Below the pieces are notes generated by a model. The model was not told the origin of the DNA. It saw only the letters and a program-made list of their open reading frames with translations, and did not search any database. The translations under genes were made by a program, and so were the position numbers. Source: an uncultured Clostridia bacterium (GTDB lineage: Bacteria > Bacillota > Clostridia > Christensenellales > Pumilibacteraceae). From it: a DNA stretch of 47,037 nucleotides. Shown here piece by piece: positions 18,835 through 27,025 of this stretch. The stretch covers positions 1-47,037 of the forward strand of contig CAOJOK010000013.1 of the NCBI GenBank assembly GCA_948440265.1, read 5' to 3'. Each line of letters begins with the position of its first letter. Within the stretch, counting starts at the first letter, position 1.

Positions 18835-20901
18835 TTATGCGCCGTATTCGGTCACGTCGAGCGTTATGCAATCCAGGTCCAGACTGCCGCGCACGAGCTT
18901 GAATTTGAACGTATGCACTCCTGCCGTAAGCACTCTGTCTTTGACAGCCGTCACCGTCTGCCAATCGGCATTTGTTCCGCGCATATTCGTATCTTCGTCG
19001 TAATCAGCCACCTGCTCTCCGTCCAGCCAGAACAGCATTGTCGTATCGTTTACGGGATAGTCCGTCATATAGCAGTAGCCTTTCACCGAAATGGTTACCT
19101 TTGCGTTCTGCTCCACTTTGACTCTTATCGTGAACTCCGTGCCTTTATCCAAGCCGTATATGCGTTTGCCGCCGCTTGCCGTGCTGTCGTCTTTTACGAC
19201 GTACTCGCCGTTATTGCACGCGCCTGCGTTCACCTGGTCGGGCTGGGTTTTGACTCCCGAGTTGTCGAGATTCTCCGCTTCGACCAGTTCCGCTCCGAGT
19301 TTGGAAATCGTCGCGTCGAGATTTTCCGCGCACTCGCATTTTTCTTCGCAATTTGTTTCAGTGCAGTCGGTCAGGCACTTATGACAGACATCGCACTCGT
19401 CTTCGCAGATATGTCCGCACTCGCACTTTTCCGCGCAGTCGGAGTGCGTGCACTCGTCATTGCACTTCGAGCAGCGGGGGCAGATATGGGTGCAGACGTG
19501 ATTTTCGCCGTCGGGCAGTTGTCCCGTCACGACCTTGAATTTGAAGCAGTCGAGATTGCAGCTTTCCTTTGTCGAGCGCACGTCGAATATGTGTTCGCCT
19601 GCGGCAAGAGTCACTCTGCCGAGATAGGTATCCTGCCAATTCCACCATTCGCCCTGCGCGACCGTGCCCGACATTATGTCCTTATCTTCGACGTCAGTGA
19701 GTTTTTCGCCGTCGATGAAAAACTCGAAGCTGTCCGCTATCTTATACGGAATGGGATATGCCGCGGCAAGCGATATGTCCACCTTGATATCGGTGTTTGT
19801 GCGAATGACGGTGCTGACTTCGCTTCCCTTATCCAATCCGCCCGTGGACTTTCCGCCGCTGGTGTTTTCCAGATTCTTGCCCGGCACTTCCGTGTAGAGC
19901 TCGCCCGGCTTCAAGTCGTGACCGCTCATCATATCGGGGCGCACGAGCACTTTTTCCAGATTGAAGTCTTCGAACTCTTTGACATAGGTCTTATGCTCGG
20001 TTATTTCCACACTGCTGTCGGAGATGAATCTTCTGCCGACGTAAAGCTCTATTTTGTCTATGCAGGGAACGTCGCTCGAAGTAACGTCGAACGACAGCGT
20101 GTTTTCGCCCTGCGGCAGGGTCAAGCCGCGTATCGCCCTTGCCTGCCACTGCAACTGTCCGTCTTTCATAGCAGGCAGAGTCGGCACGCTTTTCAAGTCG
20201 ATTGCGCCGTCTTCCGCCACGCCCTTATAGTTCAAATACAGCTTGAAGCTCTCGTTCAAAGACAGCACGCTCTCGCCCGCGTTTGCCGCGTGAAGTACGA
20301 GCGTTACGTCTTTCTGTTCGTGCTCCACATTGAACGTAAAGCCGAAGTAGTTGTTTTTGACGCCGTAATTCGTTATGTATTTGCCGCCGCTCACGCTTTC
20401 GTCCTGCGTTTCGGCAACGAGCGTTCCGCCGCTTGCCTGCACGCCGGTTGCGGAGAAATTGATGTCTTCCGCTTCCACCGTGAATACCGCGTTCGGGGTT
20501 TCGCCCGTCACGGTCAGCAGAGGGGTTTTATCGAGAGCGGGCATAACGCGCTCTTTCAGCACGACGGTGTAGGTCGCGCTCTTGCCCTGATACATAACGC
20601 GGATAAACTTATTGCCCGGCAGGTCCCACACGGGTTTTGTGACCGCGCAGTCGGAAAGCGGCACTTCCTTTTCCGAGCCGTCGCTCATTGTCGCTTTGAC
20701 TTTCAGTCCGTCCGTCGAAAACGCTTCGCCCCATTCGAACTGCGTCTTTGCCGCCGAATAGTCGAGCGCAATCGATTCCACAGTCGGTTCCGTCGCAGGC
20801 GGTTTTTTTCCGCAGCCGACGAGCATAGAGCTCATCAGCGGAACCATAAGGCACACCGTCAAAACAGCGACGGTCGCGCGAAACAATCTCTTTTTCATCA
20901 T
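18835..20901 (-). CDS. Lipoprotein with Ig-like, carbohydrate-binding and Cys-rich modules
   Basis: This 688-residue surface lipoprotein has a lipobox ending at Cys30 (SSMLVGC). A bacterial Ig-like domain (about 40-118, SIALDYSAAKTQFEWGE) follows. Three beta-sandwich modules resembling CBM6/CBM35 lie at about 125-295, 305-460 and 530-685. Each begins with an AED/FED/AEN motif, and the last two carry GGK...GLDKG. Between the second and third modules (about 467-524) sits a segment with 16 Cys arranged as two 8-Cys repeats of identical spacing. No catalytic domain is evident, so it likely binds polysaccharide for the GH3 enzyme encoded 15 bases downstream. AAGGAGG lies 11 bases before the first ATG, and a -10 TATAAT lies upstream with a poor -35. 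Confidence 0.9.
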   Translation of the reverse strand: MMKKRLFRATVAVLTVCLMVPLMSSMLVGCGKKPPATEPTVESIALDYSAAKTQFEWGEAFSTDGLKVKATMSDGSEKEVPLSDCAVTKPVWDLPGNKFIRVMYQGKSATYTVVLKERVMPALDKTPLLTVTGETPNAVFTVEAEDINFSATGVQASGGTLVAETQDESVSGGKYITNYGVKNNYFGFTFNVEHEQKDVTLVLHAANAGESVLSLNESFKLYLNYKGVAEDGAIDLKSVPTLPAMKDGQLQWQARAIRGLTLPQGENTLSFDVTSSDVPCIDKIELYVGRRFISDSSVEITEHKTYVKEFEDFNLEKVLVRPDMMSGHDLKPGELYTEVPGKNLENTSGGKSTGGLDKGSEVSTVIRTNTDIKVDISLAAAYPIPYKIADSFEFFIDGEKLTDVEDKDIMSGTVAQGEWWNWQDTYLGRVTLAAGEHIFDVRSTKESCNLDCFKFKVVTGQLPDGENHVCTHICPRCSKCNDECTHSDCAEKCECGHICEDECDVCHKCLTDCTETNCEEKCECAENLDATISKLGAELVEAENLDNSGVKTQPDQVNAGACNNGEYVVKDDSTASGGKRIYGLDKGTEFTIRVKVEQNAKVTISVKGYCYMTDYPVNDTTMLFWLDGEQVADYDEDTNMRGTNADWQTVTAVKDRVLTAGVHTFKFKLVRGSLDLDCITLDVTEYGA

Positions 20902-21049
20902 TACAGCTATGTCCTCCTTGACACAATTATACTTTCGAATAAATTGTAGCAGAGAACTTTTTGTTATTCAAGGGGCGGCGCACGAATTTTCGTTTCAAAC
21001 GCACAAACTCGGACGGCTCACTCTTTCCCCTTTTTATTTTAGGTGCGTG

Positions 21050-21080
21050 AAAAAACCGCCCTTTTTATCGGGCGGGTTTT
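21050..21080 (-). terminator. Terminator after DUF3737 gene
   Basis: A GC-rich stem (CCGCCC with GGGCGG, plus flanking A/T pairs and one bulge) is followed on the minus strand by six T. It lies directly after the DUF3737 stop. The remaining intergenic DNA to 20902 shows nothing further. Confidence 0.75.
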
Positions 21081-21086
21081 GTTTTG

Positions 21087-21941
21087 TTACTTATTTCTTA
21101 TGCGTACTTCGGCTTTAGGCGGATAGACGCTGTCTTTTGTCAGAATGACTTCGCCGACGGAGTCTGCGGTTATTCTGCCGCTTCTCGGGTTTTTGACGCT
21201 TAACACGTTTCCGATTATGTCGGCTTCCACGTCGCTATATTCGAACGACAGGTCGCAGTCCTGCATTGTGCAGTCTATGAGTTTGAGATTTTTGCAATAG
21301 CACAGCGGCTGTGTGCCTATTATTTTACAGCGGACGAACGTCAGGTTTTCGGAGTACCAGGCCAAATATTCGCCGCGCACCGTGCTGTCCGTCACGGTCA
21401 CGTTTTTTGCGTGCCAGAATGCGTCCTTCGTGTTCAGCTCGCTGTTTGTTATCGTCACGTTTTCGGTGTACTGGAAGGTGTATTTTCCGCCCAGCGACAT
21501 ATTGTCCGCCGTTATGTCGCGGCTGTGCAAAAAGGCATACTGCGACTGCACGGTGCAGTCCTTTATATTTATGCCGACGCTCTGCCAGCCGAACTCGGGC
21601 GAATCTATTTCGCAGCTTTCAAGCGACGTGTTTCTGCACTCGCGCACCGCCTTTATGCCGCCTATTCGACAGTTTTCGACAGAGCTGTTTTCGTCATACC
21701 ACATTGCGGCGCGGCAGTTCTCCGTCATTTCGCCGCCGCGCACTTTAAGTCCGCGAACGTGCCACAGCGGATAGCGCAAGTCCATTCGGCAATTGACGAC
21801 CGCTATGTTTTCGCACTCCTTCATAGCCGATTCGCCGTCTTCCTTGCCCTCGAAAAGGCAGTTTTCTATGACGGCATTCTTCGTGCCGTACAGCGCGCGC
21901 TCGAACCCGAACGTCTTATTCTTTATCGTTTCGTTCTTCAA
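21087..21941 (-). CDS. DUF3737 right-handed beta-helix protein
   Basis: This 284-residue protein is built of short repeated strands of the parallel beta-helix type. Repeats such as NAVIENCLFEG, NIAVVNCRMDL, NVTITNSELNT and NVTVTDSTVRG follow one another about every 20 residues. This matches DUF3737. The family has no settled function, and similar folds are polysaccharide lyases or structural proteins. It has no signal peptide, so it is probably cytoplasmic. The start is TTG with GGAG 8 bases upstream, and it begins 16 bases after the macro-domain gene stop. The two are therefore co-transcribed from 22498-22526. The rare start codon suggests lower expression than the first gene. Confidence 0.92.
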   Translation of the reverse strand: MKNETIKNKTFGFERALYGTKNAVIENCLFEGKEDGESAMKECENIAVVNCRMDLRYPLWHVRGLKVRGGEMTENCRAAMWYDENSSVENCRIGGIKAVRECRNTSLESCEIDSPEFGWQSVGINIKDCTVQSQYAFLHSRDITADNMSLGGKYTFQYTENVTITNSELNTKDAFWHAKNVTVTDSTVRGEYLAWYSENLTFVRCKIIGTQPLCYCKNLKLIDCTMQDCDLSFEYSDVEADIIGNVLSVKNPRSGRITADSVGEVILTKDSVYPPKAEVRIRNK

Positions 21942-21957
21942 AAAGTTTCTCCGATGC

Positions 21958-22479
21958 CTATGCGTTATTGACTTCGTAGTCGTACAGCGCGGCGCAATAT
22001 ATCTTGAAAAGGTTTTCGTCCACGAGTACGAAATACACCTTTTCTATATCGTCGTTGCGTTTCAAAAAGCCCATAACGGTGTTTACCGCTATTGCCGCGG
22101 CGCGCTCGTGCGGAAAGCCGTATGCTCCGCAGCTGATAGCCGGAAAAGCTATCGACTTCACGCCGTTTAACACGGCTTCCGACAGCGAACTCAAATAGCA
22201 GTTTTTAAGCTGGGTTTCTTCGTTGCTTCCGCCGCCCTTCCATATCGGTCCGACGGTGTGAATTATGTACTTTGCGGGGAGTTTGAATCCCTTTGTGATT
22301 TTGGCATCGCCCGTTTCGCATCCGCCCAGACGGGCGCACGCCTTATTCAGCCCTTCTCCCGCCGCGCGGTGAATGGCTCCGTCCACTCCGCCGCCGCCCG
22401 TAAGCAGGCGGTTCGCCGCGTTGACAACGGCGTCCACTTTCATTTCGGTGATGTCTTTCAACAGCACGTCGACTTTCAT
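21958..22479 (-). CDS. Macro-domain protein (ADP-ribose binding/hydrolysis)
   Basis: This 173-residue single macro domain binds ADP-ribose or O-acetyl-ADP-ribose, and many relatives remove ADP-ribose from proteins or nucleic acid. Visible motifs are VDAVVNAANRLLTGGGGVDGA for the distal ribose, and PAISCGAYGFP for the diphosphate loop. Length matches YmdB/MacroD-type proteins. Three ATGs are possible (22518, 22485, 22479). The start at 22479 is chosen because GGAGG (22487-22491) is 7 bases ahead and the predicted transcript begins near 22491. It is the first gene of the operon with DUF3737. No ADP-ribosyltransferase gene is adjacent, so the partner is unknown. Confidence 0.94.
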   Translation of the reverse strand: MKVDVLLKDITEMKVDAVVNAANRLLTGGGGVDGAIHRAAGEGLNKACARLGGCETGDAKITKGFKLPAKYIIHTVGPIWKGGGSNEETQLKNCYLSSLSEAVLNGVKSIAFPAISCGAYGFPHERAAAIAVNTVMGFLKRNDDIEKVYFVLVDENLFKIYCAALYDYEVNNA

Positions 22480-22497
22480 CTTCATACCTCCGCATAT

Positions 22498-22526
22498 ATT
22501 GTACCACATTTTCGGCATTATGGCAA
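22498..22526 (-). promoter_or_regulatory. Predicted sigma-A promoter of the macro-domain operon
   Basis: On the minus strand TTGCCA (22521-22526) is followed by 17 bases and TACAAT (22498-22503). The transcript should start at about the Shine-Dalgarno itself, giving a leader of only about 12 bases. Confidence 0.65.
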
Positions 22527-22554
22527 GCGAAACGCAGTTCGCTTATTTTTTCGC

Positions 22555-22585
22555 AGAAAAAAGCCGCAGACATTCTCCGCGGCTT
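22555..22585 (-). terminator. Terminator of the glycogen operon
   Basis: AAGCCGC (22561-22567) pairs with GCGGCTT (22579-22585). On the minus strand the stem runs into TTTTTT. It lies 28 bases after the GH13 stop and closes the operon that begins at glgB. Confidence 0.8.
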
Positions 22586-22612
22586 CGAACTTTTGCATTT
22601 AAGGTTTACGGC

Positions 22613-24514
22613 TTACTTTTTCGCCTTTTCCTTTTTAACGGGAAACACCACGTCGCAGGTGCGCTTGAACACGACTGCGGACTTGTTTTTGACCTTGCCG
22701 TCGAACGGCTTTAAAGTCATAAGGTCGGTCAAGTCTTCGCCCTTGATTTTTTCGGGAACGAACTCTATATCTTTTCCGCTCACGTTGGCGACGACGTACA
22801 GTTTTTCCACGCCGTTGTCGCGCTCGAACGCATACAGTCCGTCCTGCGCAAGCAGTCTTTTATAGCCGCCCTTGGCGAATATGTTTCTCTCCGACGTCCT
22901 TATGCCGCCCAGCTTTTTATAGAAGCGCAGTATGTCCTTATTCTTGTCTTCCCACGGATAGCAACGGCGGTTGAACGGGTCTTCGAAGCCCTCCAATCCC
23001 GCTTCGTCGCCGTAATACACGCAGGGCACGCCCGGCAGAGTGTATTGCAGAGTCACGGCAACTTTCATAAGCTTGATTGCTTCGTCGAGATTTTTGACTC
23101 TTGCCGCGGCGCGCTGTTCTCTGGTCGCCGTTTCTCCGCTGTCGCCCAAAACGGTGAGAAGGCGCGCGGTGTCGTGCGTGTCGAGCAGGTTCATAAGATT
23201 GTCTACCACTCTCTTGGGGTAGTTGTTAAGTACGACGTTTACCGTGTTATTCAGTCTTTCCGCGTCGCCGCACAGACAGAAATTGAGTATGTCCGATTTG
23301 AAGGGATAGTTCGTCACGCTGTCTAACTGTCCGCCCTGCAAATAGCGTCTGCGCGTCGAATAGGAAACCTTGTTCGAAGCGTCTTCCCAAACTTCGCCGA
23401 GCATAAGCGCGTCGGGGTTGACCGACTTTGCCGCGCGCACGGCTCTGTCCAAAAATCTGTCGGGCAGTTCGTCTGCAACGTCGAAGCGCCAGCCGCCTAT
23501 TCCCGTTTCCGTCCAATATCTGATTATGCCGTCTTCGCCGTTGATGTACTCGTCGTATGCGGCGTTGTTTTCGTTCACTTCGGGCAGAGTGTCTATATTC
23601 CACCAGCACTTATACTTGTCGGGGAACTCGTCGAAACTATACCAGCCTGCGTATGCGCTGTCCTGCGACTGATAGGCGCCTGTGCTGTCGTATCTGCCGT
23701 ATTTATTGAAATAGATACTGTCGTCGCCCGTGTGCGAGAACACGCCGTCCAGCATTATTCTTATGCCCTTTTTCGCCGCTTTCTTTATGAGCTCTTTCAA
23801 GTCGTCCGCCGTGCCGAAGTCGGGGTCCACCTTGCGGTAATTGCCCGTATCGTACTTATGGTTGCTCCTTGCTTCGAAAATGGGGTTCATATATATGCAA
23901 GTGACGCCCAGTCCCTTGAGGTAAGCAAGCTTTTTCGTTATGCCTTTTATATTGCCGCCGAAAAAGTCGTTGTTTAAAATCTTGCCTTCTTTCGTCGCCC
24001 TGAACTCCGGACAGCCGCCCCAATCGTCGCGGTAAACGACGCCCTGTTTGGTCTTTTTGCGTTCGCCGCCGATATTGAATCTGTCCACGAAAATCTGATA
24101 CATCAGACCGCCGTTCAGCCATTCGGGCTCCTTATAATCTTCCGAATAGACGGTGAGCTGCCAATCGTGCCCCTTGCCGAGCAGTGCGTTCAAATCTTCG
24201 TCGCTGCCTATCCTGTACTGCTTTTCTTCGGTGTTTACGACATAGTGATAGAAATACAGTCCCCTTGTCGTGACGGTCAGCGTGACGGTGTATTCCGTCA
24301 TTCCGTTCACGTTCGTCGTGACGTACGTCATAGGATAATACACGTCCTGCTCGCCGTCCTTTGTCAGCACGAGATAGACCTCGGCAGGATTGGACGGGCG
24401 GGAGAAAAGCAGGTTCAATCTTACGGGTTCTCCGACCTTTACCGCCCCGAGCGGTTTCTTATACTCTTCTCTGTTCGGGAAATACAGTACCGTCTTTTTT
24501 TCGTTGTCATTCAT
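22613..24514 (-). CDS. GH13 alpha-amylase/neopullulanase-type enzyme
   Basis: This 633-residue GH13 enzyme acts on alpha-glucans or maltodextrins. The N-terminal beta-sandwich (about 20-125) resembles the CBM34 domain of neopullulanases. The barrel carries the four family motifs: DGVFSHT, WRFDVAD with nucleophile Asp345, GEVWED with acid/base Glu374, and LLDTHDTAR with Asp448. A C-terminal beta domain ends in a short Lys tail (KKEKAKK). There is no signal peptide, so it works inside the cell, probably trimming branches or maltodextrins released from glycogen. A glgX-like debranching role is plausible but not proven. It starts 14 bases after glgP, and its AGGGG ribosome site abuts the glgP stop codon. 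Confidence 0.95.
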   Translation of the reverse strand: MNDNEKKTVLYFPNREEYKKPLGAVKVGEPVRLNLLFSRPSNPAEVYLVLTKDGEQDVYYPMTYVTTNVNGMTEYTVTLTVTTRGLYFYHYVVNTEEKQYRIGSDEDLNALLGKGHDWQLTVYSEDYKEPEWLNGGLMYQIFVDRFNIGGERKKTKQGVVYRDDWGGCPEFRATKEGKILNNDFFGGNIKGITKKLAYLKGLGVTCIYMNPIFEARSNHKYDTGNYRKVDPDFGTADDLKELIKKAAKKGIRIMLDGVFSHTGDDSIYFNKYGRYDSTGAYQSQDSAYAGWYSFDEFPDKYKCWWNIDTLPEVNENNAAYDEYINGEDGIIRYWTETGIGGWRFDVADELPDRFLDRAVRAAKSVNPDALMLGEVWEDASNKVSYSTRRRYLQGGQLDSVTNYPFKSDILNFCLCGDAERLNNTVNVVLNNYPKRVVDNLMNLLDTHDTARLLTVLGDSGETATREQRAAARVKNLDEAIKLMKVAVTLQYTLPGVPCVYYGDEAGLEGFEDPFNRRCYPWEDKNKDILRFYKKLGGIRTSERNIFAKGGYKRLLAQDGLYAFERDNGVEKLYVVANVSGKDIEFVPEKIKGEDLTDLMTLKPFDGKVKNKSAVVFKRTCDVVFPVKKEKAKK

Positions 24515-24528
24515 AACTAATTACCCCT

Positions 24529-26955
24529 TTACTGATTTTGTTTTACTCTGCGCAAGCCCCAGATGTTCTTTGCATACTCGTCTATACTTCTGTCGGCGGC
24601 AAACACTCCGCTTTTGGCGACGTTGACAAGCGCCATAGAGTTGAATTTTCTGCCGTCCTTATACGCGGCGTCCAGCTCCCTATTTGCGCGCATATAGTCG
24701 TTGAAATCGGCAAGGCACATATACGGGTCCGCCACGCCGTTCTGACCCATTATCAGATAGCTTGCAATGTCGGCGAAGCTCTCGCCGTCGAAGCCGAACT
24801 TCAATCTGTCGATTATCCTGCGGAGCTTGTCGTTGTGCGCAAGATACACCGTCGAGTCGTAGCCGTTTTTCCAGAGCGCGTCCACTTCGTCGGTGAGTTT
24901 GCCGAACGTGAAGATATTTTCTTTTCCCACGCTTTCGCCTATTTCGACGTTGGCTCCGTCCACCGTACCGAGCGTTATCGCGCCGTTCAGCATAAACTTC
25001 ATATTCGACGTGCCGCTCGCTTCCTTGCCGGCAAGGCTTATCTGTTCCGAAACTTCGCTTGCCGGAATCAGATGTTCGGCTTTCGTGACGTTGTAATTTT
25101 CTATAAACATTACGTCGAGTTTTTCTTTCAGCGCGGGATTCTTGCCTATCTCGCCGCTTATTGCGTTTATGAGCGCGATTATGCGCTTGGCGTGATAATA
25201 GCCGCCCGCCGCTTTTGCGCCGAAAATGAACGTCTGCGGCGTGAAATCCATATTCGGATTTTCCGTCAGGTCGATGTAATAACCGACTATTTTCAGCACG
25301 TTCAAAAGCTGTCTTTTATATTCGTGCAGTCTCTTTATCTGCGTGTCGAAGCGCGTTTCGGGGTTCAAATCGAAACCGCTTGTTTCCTTTATCCACTTGG
25401 CGAAGTCGCGTTTGTTCCTGCTCTTTATCTCGCCGATTTTTTTGAGTACGGACGCGTCGTCCTTGAACTTCAAAAGGTCTTCGAGTTTGGACGCGTCGGT
25501 CATATACCCGTCGCCTATGAGTTCGGTTATGAACGCCGCCAATCTCGGGTTTGCCTGATTGAGCCAGCGGCGGTGCGCTATGCCGTTCGTGACGTTTGTG
25601 AAGCGTTTGGGGTATACGTCGTAAAAGTCCTTGAATACGCTCTTTTTGATAATGTCGCTGTGCAGTGCCGAAACGCCGTTTATCGAGTGCGAGCCTATGA
25701 CGGACAGGTTTGCCATACGCACCTGACCGCGTCCGATTATGCTCATATTCTCTATCTTATCGCCCTCGACTTTACCCTGCACGCTTTCCACAAACCGACG
25801 GTTTATCTCTCTTATTATGGAGTAAATTCTCGGCAGTCTGCTTGCCACCATATCTTCGTTCCACTTTTCCAGCGCTTCCGCCATTACGGTGTGGTTCGTG
25901 TATGCAATCGTGCCCGTCGTCATCTTCCAAGCCTTATCCCAATCGTATCCGAACTCGTCTATCAAAAGGCGCATCATTTCGGGTACGGCAAGAGCCGGAT
26001 GAGTGTCGTTTATATGGATAGCCACTTTGTCGGCTATGTTGTCCAAAGAGCGGTAGTTTTTCAGGTGGTCCTTGAAGATGCTCTGCAAGCTTGCGGATAC
26101 CAGAAAATACTGCTGGGACAGGCGGAGCTGTTTGCCCTGCATATGGTCGTCCGACGGATACAGCACTTTGGAAATGAGTTCGGCTTCGTTGTCCGCGCGC
26201 ATAGCCATCATATAGTCGCCCTGCGTGAACGACTTCATATCGAAGTGGTCTCTCGCGCTTGCCTGCCACAGCCGCAGTACGCTTACGCCTTCGCTGTTTG
26301 CGCCCGATATCATCAAGTCGTACGGTATGGCTTCGACAATCTCCGCGTCTCTGTGCTCTATATGGCACTTGCCGTTTTCGTCCCACCACTCGTGGACGTG
26401 TCCGCCGAGCTTTATCTGGAAGTTTTTATCCGAGCGCGGCATCATCCACACTTCGCCGGTGTCCAGCCACTTATCGGGCAGTTCCACCTGCATATGGTCC
26501 ACTATCTTCTGTTTGAACAGACCGTATTCGTAGCGTATGGAAAAGCCCATTGCCGGATAGTTCAGCGTGGCAAGAGAGTCCATAAAGCACGCCGCCAGAC
26601 GTCCGAGACCGCCGTTGCCCAAGCCTGCGTCCGACTCTACCTCATAGAGGTTGTCGAGATTGAAGTCGTACGACTTCAACGCTTCTTTGAACTGCTGTTC
26701 CAGACCGAGATTGTACAGGTTGTTTTTCAGCGAGCGTCCGATGAGAAATTCCATACACAGGTAGTACACTCTTTTGAGCTTACCCTGCTGTATGCGCAGA
26801 TTGTTTTCCTGCTTCTTTTTGAGCAGTATGTCGCGCACGACGAGCGCGGACGCCTTATACATTTGTTCTTTGGTTGCGCGGCGTGGCTGCGTCGCGAAAT
26901 ATTTAGTCAATTTCTCCGAAATGAGGTCTTTGACTTCCTCAACCGTTTTTATCAT
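24529..26955 (-). CDS. glgP: Glycogen/starch phosphorylase
   Basis: This 808-residue GT35 phosphorylase releases glucose-1-phosphate from the ends of glycogen or maltodextrin, using phosphate and pyridoxal phosphate. The cofactor region EASGTSNMKFMLNGA holds the Schiff-base lysine near residue 653. Other conserved parts are GLGNGGLGRLAACFMDS, HINDTHPALAVPEMMR and RLHEYKRQLLN. Length is standard for the family. GGAGG lies 9 bases before the ATG. It is the fifth gene of the operon, 70 bases after glgA. This gap contains a TTGACA and some A/T-rich DNA, but no convincing complete promoter. Confidence 0.98.
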   Translation of the reverse strand: MIKTVEEVKDLISEKLTKYFATQPRRATKEQMYKASALVVRDILLKKKQENNLRIQQGKLKRVYYLCMEFLIGRSLKNNLYNLGLEQQFKEALKSYDFNLDNLYEVESDAGLGNGGLGRLAACFMDSLATLNYPAMGFSIRYEYGLFKQKIVDHMQVELPDKWLDTGEVWMMPRSDKNFQIKLGGHVHEWWDENGKCHIEHRDAEIVEAIPYDLMISGANSEGVSVLRLWQASARDHFDMKSFTQGDYMMAMRADNEAELISKVLYPSDDHMQGKQLRLSQQYFLVSASLQSIFKDHLKNYRSLDNIADKVAIHINDTHPALAVPEMMRLLIDEFGYDWDKAWKMTTGTIAYTNHTVMAEALEKWNEDMVASRLPRIYSIIREINRRFVESVQGKVEGDKIENMSIIGRGQVRMANLSVIGSHSINGVSALHSDIIKKSVFKDFYDVYPKRFTNVTNGIAHRRWLNQANPRLAAFITELIGDGYMTDASKLEDLLKFKDDASVLKKIGEIKSRNKRDFAKWIKETSGFDLNPETRFDTQIKRLHEYKRQLLNVLKIVGYYIDLTENPNMDFTPQTFIFGAKAAGGYYHAKRIIALINAISGEIGKNPALKEKLDVMFIENYNVTKAEHLIPASEVSEQISLAGKEASGTSNMKFMLNGAITLGTVDGANVEIGESVGKENIFTFGKLTDEVDALWKNGYDSTVYLAHNDKLRRIIDRLKFGFDGESFADIASYLIMGQNGVADPYMCLADFNDYMRANRELDAAYKDGRKFNSMALVNVAKSGVFAADRSIDEYAKNIWGLRRVKQNQ

Positions 26956-27025
26956 TTAGAGTTCCTCCAAGAAAGCATTAAATCGATTTTGTGTCAACAT
27001 TTAACCCCGTTGATTATATGCGGAT

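Noticed and set aside
18913..20949. Long open frame opposite the lipoprotein gene
   Set aside because: Rich in His, Arg and Phe, with no domain. The minus strand carries the clear lipobox and ribosome site.
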